Source of the DNA: a virus
DNA: 26,038 nt
Virus record (IMG/VR): IMGVR_UViG_3300042988_000617
Coordinates: 1 to 26,038 of that record
Direction: 5' to 3' (one strand)
How positions within the stretch are numbered: the first letter of the stretch is position 1; each line of letters begins with the position of its first letter. The notes below the pieces were generated by a model. That model ran no database searches. It was not told the origin of the DNA and saw nothing but the letters and a program-made list of their open reading frames with translations. Positions 16,167 through 21,698 of the stretch are shown here, piece by piece. A program made the position numbers and the translations under genes.

Positions 16167-16193
16167 AGGTTAAGTTGCTGTTTCGCTTAACCT
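16167..16193. other. 8-bp inverted repeat spanning the coat gene stop
   Basis: AGGTTAAG (16167-16174) and CTTAACCT (16186-16193) form an 8-bp stem with an 11-base loop. The coat stop codon (16187-16189) lies inside the left arm as transcribed. No U-tract follows on the minus strand. It sits at the edge of the inserted HNH gene, so it may be an insertion scar, an RNA-stability hairpin protecting the coat message, or a weak terminator. Confidence 0.45.
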
Positions 16194-17449
16194 ACAAGCT
16201 TACACGCCAGTTCAGGGTAAATGGCCTTCCACCCATAGAGGACATCCAACCTTGAGATGTGCGTATCAGTGAGCGCATCGTACCAACCCTTCACGAGGCG
16301 GATACTCAGCCCCGCAGCCTTGCTGCTCGCCCGAGCCGCTTCGCCGTTGCCCTGCGGCAATGGCAGGTCAGCGCAGGCCAGGGTGTAAGCGTTCTTGTGG
16401 AACGCCAGGTTGACCGGGTAGGCGTTGGCCCCGTAGCCCTGCAACGACGTGATCGTCGCGTTATTCACAAACGCGCCGGTGGAGCTGTAGACGTTCTGGA
16501 ACGGCCCCGAGAAAACGGGATACGGCAGGATCTTTATGGACGTATCGCCGCTCGTGTAGGCCTCCGCCACGACGAAGTTCTTCAGTTGGCCGGTAGAGAC
16601 GCGGCTCTGCGGATTGACCGCATAGACAGAACCGAAGGTCACGCTTGTGCCCGCCGCGATATTCGCGCCGATGTTGTTCACCGCGAGGGTGTACGGGGTC
16701 GTTGCGTCCGACTGCACGGTCAGGGTCGCGCCAGGCGTCCCGTTGACGGTGTTGGTCTTGGCTGCGCTCAGCCCGGTCGCCGTGTGGGCGATGACGTTCT
16801 GATCCCGCACAAAATTGAACCCTAAGACGCTGTCGGCGACGTAGCCTTTGTCGAACTGGCGGCTGATCTTGGTCGGGTTGTTGAACAGGCTGGAGTGCGC
16901 CTGCACGATGCCGGTGTTGGTCGCGGGGGAGATGACCATGTAACGGTCCTCGTCCATCGGGGCCGCTTCTTCATCCAGCCTCTGCCCTGCCGCCAGGATC
17001 GCCGCAATCGCCTGCGCGCTGGTCGGGGTGCCGATCAACTGGCCAGGGGTGCCGACCGCGTTGTGCGTGACCGCGGACATGGCCGACAGCCCGTCATAAT
17101 CGATCTTGTTGGCAATCGCCGCCATTGCCGGGGCAATGATGCGCTGCTTGAAGTCGTCCATGCTCAACGCCAGATCGGCGCTGGTGAACGCCATCGCGAC
17201 GTTAGCCTGGGTGGTCAACGTGACGGGAACATAGGTTTCCACCGATGCCTGCGGCTCGATCACCGGGCCGGTCCCGACCGTGTAGCGGGTCGGCTTGCGG
17301 ACATTCAAGGTTGCCCCAATTTTCGCCCCACTCACGGCGAATTGGTCATCGTATGCGCGGTTTACATGCTTGGAAAAGCCAAGCATGTTCTCCAAAATCT
17401 CCAACGCTTCAAACGTGATCTTGCTGGTAGTTAAAAGTGTGTTAGCCAT
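16187..17449 (-). CDS. Major capsid protein, P22 coat (gp5) type
   Basis: A 420-aa protein starting at ATG 17449 with AAGGTG upstream, eleven bases after the scaffold stop. The N-terminus (MANTLLTTSKITFEALEILE) and the segments KIGATLNVRKPTRYTVGTG, VPVTLTTQANVAMAFTSADL and RIIAPAMAAIANKIDYDGL are characteristic of the P22 coat family, HK97-fold capsid proteins. The length is close to P22 gp5 (430 aa). The central part, about residues 220-330, is beta-rich and may correspond to the inserted I-domain of P22 coat. The C-terminus contains the conserved AFHKNAYTLACADLPLP and SIRLVKGWYDA blocks. Position directly after the scaffold supports the call. Confidence 0.95.
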   Translation of the reverse strand: MANTLLTTSKITFEALEILENMLGFSKHVNRAYDDQFAVSGAKIGATLNVRKPTRYTVGTGPVIEPQASVETYVPVTLTTQANVAMAFTSADLALSMDDFKQRIIAPAMAAIANKIDYDGLSAMSAVTHNAVGTPGQLIGTPTSAQAIAAILAAGQRLDEEAAPMDEDRYMVISPATNTGIVQAHSSLFNNPTKISRQFDKGYVADSVLGFNFVRDQNVIAHTATGLSAAKTNTVNGTPGATLTVQSDATTPYTLAVNNIGANIAAGTSVTFGSVYAVNPQSRVSTGQLKNFVVAEAYTSGDTSIKILPYPVFSGPFQNVYSSTGAFVNNATITSLQGYGANAYPVNLAFHKNAYTLACADLPLPQGNGEAARASSKAAGLSIRLVKGWYDALTDTHISRLDVLYGWKAIYPELACKLVG

Positions 17450-17460
17450 GATCGTTCACC

Positions 17461-18384
17461 TTACTTGCGGGCGGAATGTTTCAGCGCGCGCCATGCGTCA
17501 TAGTTCCCGGCTTGTTCCAGCGCTTCCAACTGCTGATCGAGGTTGATCGCAGGCGCCGCACCGGACCCACGGAGCGGGCTAATCGGGGCGGGGGCTTTGG
17601 AGACGGGTCGGGGCGTGGCGGGCGGTTCTTGGGGCGTCAAGGTGCTGATGAGCTGACCGAGGCGAACGGCTGCGTGCGCCGGGCGCATCCGCGCCAGCGC
17701 TTGCAGTTCTTCCGGGTGCGATCCGAGGTAATACGCGAGGTCCGGGCCTTGCTCGTGCGTAGCCAGGATCTCGACCACACCGGGGTTGCCTTGCAGTAGG
17801 GGCGCCAGGCGTTCGCCTGAAACCACCTCGTTGTAGTCGGCATACTTGGCCCGAGCCGCATCCTCGCGGGTGCGGATATCGGCCACAGTGCGCTGCCGTT
17901 CCTGCTCGGCCTGGAACATCGCCAGCTCTTGACGCGCCTCGTGGCGCGCCATATCCCTGAGATAGCCTCGGTCCAGTTCGCCCTCGGGGTAGCGCTCGGG
18001 GTCGGGCGGTGCGTTAACGTCTACCGGCGCAGGTTCCGGGGCTTTGCCGCCCCGGCTTTGCTCCAGCATCGCCATGGCTCGATCCAATTGAGCCTGCATC
18101 GCGTCGGCCCGGCGCTGGGCGTCGTACTTCTCGCGGGTCAGTTCATCAAGGCGCTTTTGAACGCCGCGCGGAGGCTTGGCTTTCGCTTCGGTCTCCGTTT
18201 CCTCAGTGGACGATTCTGAGTCTGAGCCCTCGTCGGGCTCTGGTGCGTCCGGTTCGGCCGGTTCGGTCGGCGTTTCCTCGTTCACGGTCACGAGGCTTTG
18301 CGCATAAGCCACTTGATCCGCGGGCGTGGTCACAACGATTCGAGGGGCTTCCGCCCCGCTTTCTGCGGGTAAGGTTTCAGTCAC
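17461..18384 (-). CDS. Capsid scaffolding protein, P22 gp8-like position
   Basis: A 307-aa protein. The frame extends to GTG 18417, but GTG 18384 has GGAG six bases upstream and is preferred. Residues 1-70 are disordered and acidic (repeated PAEPDAPEPDE and Ser/Glu runs). Residues 75-185 are long charged helices (VQKRLDELTREKYDAQRRAD, ARQELAMFQAEQERQR) predicted to be coiled coil. The C-terminus is short, helical and basic (YDAWRALKHSARK), like the coat-binding helix-turn-helix of P22 scaffold. Length is very close to P22 gp8 (303 aa). It lies immediately before the coat gene and after a terminator, with its own likely promoter. Confidence 0.85.
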   Translation of the reverse strand: MTETLPAESGAEAPRIVVTTPADQVAYAQSLVTVNEETPTEPAEPDAPEPDEGSDSESSTEETETEAKAKPPRGVQKRLDELTREKYDAQRRADAMQAQLDRAMAMLEQSRGGKAPEPAPVDVNAPPDPERYPEGELDRGYLRDMARHEARQELAMFQAEQERQRTVADIRTREDAARAKYADYNEVVSGERLAPLLQGNPGVVEILATHEQGPDLAYYLGSHPEELQALARMRPAHAAVRLGQLISTLTPQEPPATPRPVSKAPAPISPLRGSGAAPAINLDQQLEALEQAGNYDAWRALKHSARK

Positions 18385-18462
18385 ATGGTTCTCCAGCGAA
18401 GGGAGTGCGCGCCTCACGGCGTGGGGGAGCCCGGTTTGTGGTGATCCGGTAACACTCGCGCG

Positions 18463-18471
18463 ATTGTATCA
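18463..18471 (-). promoter_or_regulatory. Extended -10 promoter for scaffold-coat genes
   Basis: Read on the minus strand, TGATACAAT matches an extended -10 (TGnTATAAT with one mismatch), 79 bases before the scaffold GTG and just downstream of the intrinsic terminator. TTGTAT lies 20 bp further upstream, too far for a standard -35, which is acceptable for an extended -10. It would restart transcription of the capsid genes after the terminator. Confidence 0.55.
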
Positions 18472-18515
18472 CTACATTTTGCGCGGAAATACAAGAGGGA
18501 CCACTAGATGTAGTG
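18470..18515. promoter_or_regulatory. Inverted repeat flanking the scaffold promoter (possible operator)
   Basis: CACTACAT at 18470-18477 and its exact reverse complement ATGTAGTG at 18508-18515 flank the promoter region 30 bases apart; the right copy also forms the tighter palindrome CACTA-GATG-TAGTG (18502-18515). A closely related ATGACTAC motif occurs twice in the RHH regulator's control region at 19355-19362 and 19391-19398. A shared DNA-binding protein is a plausible reader. Confidence 0.45.
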
Positions 18516-18521
18516 CTGGGC

Positions 18522-18548
18522 AAAAAAAAGCCCCGGAGGGCCGGGGCT
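18522..18548 (-). terminator. Intrinsic (rho-independent) terminator
   Basis: AGCCCCGG (18529-18536) and CCGGGGCT (18541-18548) form an 8-bp GC-rich stem with the four-base loop AGGG, read on the minus strand and followed at once by eight U residues (18529-18522). It lies 26 bases after the 113-aa gene stop and closes the cassette between portal and scaffold. Confidence 0.92.
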
Positions 18549-18573
18549 CAAGTACGTAAGGAGAAAAACGGGG

Positions 18574-18915
18574 TCAGCCGTATTTTAACGCATCGATCCG
18601 CTCAACCATCTCTATCAACTCGGCTCGCATCGCTTGAATAAATGGCTTTGCCCTTTGATCAAGCAGGCGCGGCCCGATCTTTTCGTACTCCCCCGGAAGC
18701 AACGAAAAGCCCTCAGCCCGATCAAGGATTGATGTCAACGTAAAGCGCAGATCAAGCAACACGTTCACATCGTCCTCGTCATCCCGCCACGCTGCAATGG
18801 CCTGGTTTTCGGCGTCGGAATTGTCCTTTTCCACAAAAACCCTAAGCGATAACCGGCCGTCTTCAAGGAAAGACCAGACCAACTTGTTTTTTTCAACAAA
18901 CTGCCTTGTTTTCAT
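18574..18915 (-). CDS. Acidic hypothetical protein (113 aa), last gene of inserted cassette
   Basis: A 113-aa protein starting at ATG 18915, overlapping the stop of the frameshifted small gene by an ATGA. No family is recognised. The N-terminal half appears beta-rich (NKLVWSFLEDGRLSLRVFVE), followed by an acidic WRDDEDDVNVLLDLRF and a long C-terminal helix (QAMRAELIEMVERIDALKYG). No membrane segment, cysteine cluster or catalytic motif is visible. It is followed directly by a strong intrinsic terminator. As the terminal gene of a regulated cassette inserted between portal and scaffold, it is the best candidate for the cassette's cargo, possibly acting on the host rather than in the virion; that is inference from layout only. 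Confidence 0.72.
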   Translation of the reverse strand: MKTRQFVEKNKLVWSFLEDGRLSLRVFVEKDNSDAENQAIAAWRDDEDDVNVLLDLRFTLTSILDRAEGFSLLPGEYEKIGPRLLDQRAKPFIQAMRAELIEMVERIDALKYG

Positions 18916-19111
18916 TGGCCGATGCCATAGACGTCGTTGCCGTAGCGGATCCAGGCGCGCGTGCCCTGGCCGGGGCCGAGGCGGTACATGGTGTCGCCGT
19001 ACTGGATATAGCTCTGCGTGCCGCGTGGGTCGCCCTGGATCACCGCCGTACTGCTGTTGCTGCGGTACGAGGGATCAGCGCGGCGGTCGTGTTTTTGGTC
19101 GTGGCGTTCAT
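18912..19111 (-). pseudogene. Small gene with apparent frameshift (about 66 aa if corrected)
   Basis: ATG 19111 has a good GGAG Shine-Dalgarno eight bases upstream, but its frame stops after 23 codons. From about codon 7 the adjacent frame reads a coherent protein: HDRRADPSYRSNSSTAVIQG, then YIQYGDTMYRLGPGQ and WIRYGNDVYGIGQ, ending at a TGA (18912-18914) that overlaps the next gene's ATG. One extra A in the A5 run near 19092-19096 would join the two parts. The YGD/YGN pair looks like a short internal repeat. It could be a sequencing indel, a broken gene, or a frameshifted product; the local heptamer (CAAAAAC) is not a canonical slip site. Alternatively a 43-aa product could begin at an internal GTG. 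Confidence 0.55.
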
Positions 19112-19121
19112 TGTGTTGCTC

Positions 19122-19328
19122 CTAAAGGAAGACGTGGAAGAAAAGCCAAACAGGAACCCAGAGCGGCGCAAGCATGATGATCAACAGGCCGCCGACGAAG
19201 GGAATCCAAAGCGGGGCGGTGAGGATCAATACCACGCCCTCGCAAAAGCGCTCGCCCCATCCCGGCTCGGCCGGCTTCTCAGGCATCGGATAGCCCTGGT
19301 AGGTGCGGAGGATGTCATCGGTGTTCAT
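19122..19328 (-). CDS. Small membrane protein (68 aa), first gene of inserted cassette
   Basis: A 68-aa protein starting at ATG 19328 with AAGGGAAAAGG upstream. Residues 1-25 are polar (MNTDDILRTYQGYPMPEKP); residues 28-66 are almost entirely hydrophobic (EGVVLILTAPLWIPFVGG, then LLIIMLAPLWVPVWLFF), consistent with two closely spaced membrane segments linked by a Gly-Gly turn and repeating the APLW(I/V)P motif. A perfect TTGACA promoter lies 35-63 bases upstream. It could be an exclusion-type or holin-like protein; nothing in the sequence decides this, and no lysis genes are nearby. It leads the cassette that ends in the terminator. Confidence 0.72.
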   Translation of the reverse strand: MNTDDILRTYQGYPMPEKPAEPGWGERFCEGVVLILTAPLWIPFVGGLLIIMLAPLWVPVWLFFHVFL

Positions 19329-19354
19329 TGCCTTTTCCCTTCTTTGCGTTGATA

Positions 19355-19382
19355 ATGACTACACTCTAACCACAAGTATAGT
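19355..19382 (+). promoter_or_regulatory. Divergent promoter for the RHH-type regulator
   Basis: On the plus strand TATAGT (19377-19382) is a good -10, with ATGACT (19355-19360; four of six -35 matches) 16 bp upstream. The regulator's ATG is only nine bases after the -10 and lacks a Shine-Dalgarno, so the message may be leaderless. The promoter lies inside the minus-strand promoter, a compact face-to-face switch. Confidence 0.5.
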
Positions 19383-19391
19383 TGTTGTCAA
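19363..19391 (-). promoter_or_regulatory. Sigma-70 promoter of the inserted cassette
   Basis: On the minus strand a perfect -35 TTGACA (19386-19391) is followed after exactly 17 bp by TAGAGT (19363-19368), four of six -10 matches. The start of the membrane-protein gene lies 34 bases downstream of the -10. The -35 overlaps the first base of the divergent regulator, so binding there could control both directions. Confidence 0.7.
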
Positions 19392-19558
19392 TGACTACGC
19401 AAAAAGAAAATAAGACGCGCACCCTCCACACCCGCATCAAGCAGAGTACGTGGGAAAAGATCGCGGCAATGGCCGAAGCCGACGGGCGAACCGTGACCGG
19501 CTGGCTAGAGTGGATCGTTGAACGCGAGTACGCGAAAAGCGGCCTTAAGACCCCGTGA
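19391..19558 (+). CDS. Ribbon-helix-helix-type (Arc/CopG-like) small regulator (55 aa)
   Basis: A 55-aa plus-strand frame at ATG 19391, divergent from the cassette and overlapping the portal 3' end by 14 bases. It reads MTTQKENKTRTLHTRIKQST, then WEKIAAMAEADGRTVTGWLE and WIVEREYAKSGLKTP. A basic beta-strand (TRTLHTRI), helix A (STWEKIAAMAEADG), a T-x-x-x-W-L turn and helix B (WLEWIVEREYA) match the RHH fold of Arc, CopG and Mnt regulators (family knowledge). Such proteins are dimeric operator-binding repressors. The promoter overlap suggests it represses the cassette and itself; two ATGACTAC copies lie in this intergenic region, one of them at its own start. No partner toxin is recognised, although an antitoxin role is not excluded. 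Confidence 0.68.
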   Translation: MTTQKENKTRTLHTRIKQSTWEKIAAMAEADGRTVTGWLEWIVEREYAKSGLKTP

Positions 19559-21698
19559 TCGGCGCCCCGCCCTGGTTTGTATTGCTAGCAGGAACAGGGA
19601 ACGGTTCACGCATAGCACGCTCATGGGCCTCTTGCTTGCGTTCGCCCTCTTCGACGAGGAGGGTTAATTTTGCCAGCTCGGCCTCCAGGTCGAACTCCTT
19701 CCGCATCGCCTCTTGTGGGTCTTGGGCTTGGGCCTGTTCTGGCTTTAAGAGGGCCATGCGTTTCGTCTCGGCCTCGTATTGCTGAACCTGCAAAGCGCCG
19801 GATTTTATCTGTAGCTCACCCTCTTTCAGTCCGCGCTCATCCGCTGCCAACTGGAGCTGCTGCTGAAGTTGCATAAGTTGCTCTTGCATCTGTTGGAGTT
19901 GTTGCTGTGCCGCCATCATCTGAGGGTCTACGTCGTCTCCTTCCGTGGCCGCAAGGATCTGAGGGGGCAGCGCGGCTTTTAGCCGGTCTGCCATTAAATC
20001 AGCGCCGGGTGCGTCCCAATTGCGGAGGATCAAATCGCCCGCAAGCTGGCCGAGTTGAGGCATTCCTTGAATGAGTTGCGCCGCGGCATCGAACGATTCC
20101 TGTCTCTTAGTGGTGTAGCTGGGTCCGGCGACTGCTACCACGTCGTACTTCCCAACAGCCAGGTTGTAAATCTTCCTGACTTCTCCGTTCTCTTCCTGAA
20201 CTTCAATCATTGCTTGGGGTTGCTGCGGGTCGTGCTCGATGTGCTCGACCTCTTCGCCGTCTTCGCCCAGGATCCGCAGAACTCTGCGCGTGTCGTATAT
20301 GGAAGGGATGAGTTGCAAAATTATGCGGCCAGCCTGGGCCACACTCTTGGAAAGATTGTCGGAAAAATGAAAAGTTGCCACCGCACCCTGTTCTTGAAGG
20401 CTGCGGATCGCTCGGCCGCTTTGGTCAGGGCCTTGGCCGCGCCCCACGCTCGGGTCTTCCATCCCTACGGCCGCGCGGATTCCTTCCACCGCAAAATTAA
20501 TTTGCTCGACATATCCCGATGGGATTGGTGGAGGCGCTTGCCGTGATGGTGCCGGTAACACGGTTCCTCCGAGCGTCGTCGGTTCATACTCCAAAAACGC
20601 AAAATTGCGAGAATTAGCCTGACTCCATTTTTCCTCAAACCCTTCAAACGCACCTGCAGGCCCCACCCAGGGAACCTTAGGCTGCAACGCGACTTGTTCA
20701 GCCACCGCACTCAGCCAAAAGTTAAGCAACTGCTGTGGAGGCTTGGCTGCTCGCACAAGCCCGCATATTTCCCGCTGTCCTTGATTCCACCATTCTTCCC
20801 CAAAAACTGGGATTATCGGCACGAAACTACAAGGCAGCTCTCCCTGCTCTAGGATCTGGTTTCCCGCGATCTTCCACCATCCGCAGGTTGTTCGGGTTGT
20901 CTTGCGGGTCTGTTGTGGTTGGTCTTCTGGTGTCAAATCGTCCGCCCAAACGGTACGGCCGTCGACCGTCAAGACAAGTTCGGCCGGCGTTTCTATCAAC
21001 TCGAAAAATTCCGCGACCCGAACAGAATCTTCCTCTAGCCAGCTCCGATCGCCCGTGGTCCCCTCGGCCCAGTCTTGAAGCTCAACGCCTGGGTAGTCCC
21101 GCTCGAACTGCTCGCGGGAAATATCTTCCACAATCATTGCCGACTTTGCGTCCGAACCGTCCGGCTGAATTGAAAAACAGTCGTAGTAAACGCGGAAGGG
21201 GTCGCTGATCAGCCTGAAGGCAATATCCTGATCCCAGGTGTCATCACTGACGTACTTTGTGTGGATTCCGAAATAGCCGCGCCCGCAATCAACGGCGTAT
21301 TCCACGGCCTTATCCAGCGCATTGCTGGCTCGGCTGACGTTCTCAATATTCCTGATGACTCCCTGAAGGATCTCGGCGACCTTCCCGTCACCCGAATCGT
21401 CAACGGGCCTGACCTTAATGCTCGGGGTGTTCTGCCGAATCTGGTTGATCACGCTCGTGCGGTACCGCTTGATGCGGTTGTCCGTCAACATCGGCCGTTC
21501 CTGGCCGGGGATGTTCCTGGCATCTCGAGCATAGGTCGGCCACTGCTCCACCCCGCCGATGCGGACGAACTTCAAATCGTCGAGCATTTCCGCTCTGACT
21601 TTGGCTTCGAAATCAGCCATAGTCCGCCACCAATCCCTAATTCTGGCCAGGAACTCGTCGTCGCTCTCTTTGGCGCTGCTGGGCTTGTCGTTCTTCAT
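19545..21698 (-). CDS. Portal protein, P22 gp1-like (internal start within the fused frame)
   Basis: Translation from internal ATG 21698 gives 717 aa, close to P22 gp1 (725 aa). AGGA nine bases upstream (21708-21711) is a credible Shine-Dalgarno. Landmarks of the P22 portal family include residues ~15-60 (DEFLARIRDWWRTM, WPTYARDARNIPGQERPMLT), NRIKRYRTSVINQIRQNTPS, LDKAVEYAVDCGRGYFGI and FRLISDPFRVYYDCFS in the core. The C-terminal third is helical and Gln-rich (MMAAQQQLQQMQEQLMQLQQ), comparable to the barrel extension of P22 portal, and ends in SNTNQGGAPITGS. The portal is the dodecameric DNA channel to which terminase and gp4 bind. Counted by hand, two portal lines (20341, 20461) are 45% and 52% GC, lower than the upstream glycosidase region. 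Confidence 0.9.
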   Translation of the reverse strand: MKNDKPSSAKESDDEFLARIRDWWRTMADFEAKVRAEMLDDLKFVRIGGVEQWPTYARDARNIPGQERPMLTDNRIKRYRTSVINQIRQNTPSIKVRPVDDSGDGKVAEILQGVIRNIENVSRASNALDKAVEYAVDCGRGYFGIHTKYVSDDTWDQDIAFRLISDPFRVYYDCFSIQPDGSDAKSAMIVEDISREQFERDYPGVELQDWAEGTTGDRSWLEEDSVRVAEFFELIETPAELVLTVDGRTVWADDLTPEDQPQQTRKTTRTTCGWWKIAGNQILEQGELPCSFVPIIPVFGEEWWNQGQREICGLVRAAKPPQQLLNFWLSAVAEQVALQPKVPWVGPAGAFEGFEEKWSQANSRNFAFLEYEPTTLGGTVLPAPSRQAPPPIPSGYVEQINFAVEGIRAAVGMEDPSVGRGQGPDQSGRAIRSLQEQGAVATFHFSDNLSKSVAQAGRIILQLIPSIYDTRRVLRILGEDGEEVEHIEHDPQQPQAMIEVQEENGEVRKIYNLAVGKYDVVAVAGPSYTTKRQESFDAAAQLIQGMPQLGQLAGDLILRNWDAPGADLMADRLKAALPPQILAATEGDDVDPQMMAAQQQLQQMQEQLMQLQQQLQLAADERGLKEGELQIKSGALQVQQYEAETKRMALLKPEQAQAQDPQEAMRKEFDLEAELAKLTLLVEEGERKQEAHERAMREPFPVPASNTNQGGAPITGS

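Noticed and set aside
16093-16167. Longer N-terminus for the zinc-knuckle HNH protein
   Set aside because: The extra 25 residues lack domain character, and the strong Shine-Dalgarno lies directly before ATG 16092.
19092-19096. Programmed -1 frameshift site in the small cassette gene
   Set aside because: The heptamer C AAA AAC does not satisfy the X XXY YYZ rule and no downstream stimulatory structure is evident; an indel is simpler.
19122-19328. Holin assignment for the 68-aa membrane protein
   Set aside because: Membrane topology alone is compatible, but there is no endolysin or spanin nearby and the gene is in a separate regulated cassette.
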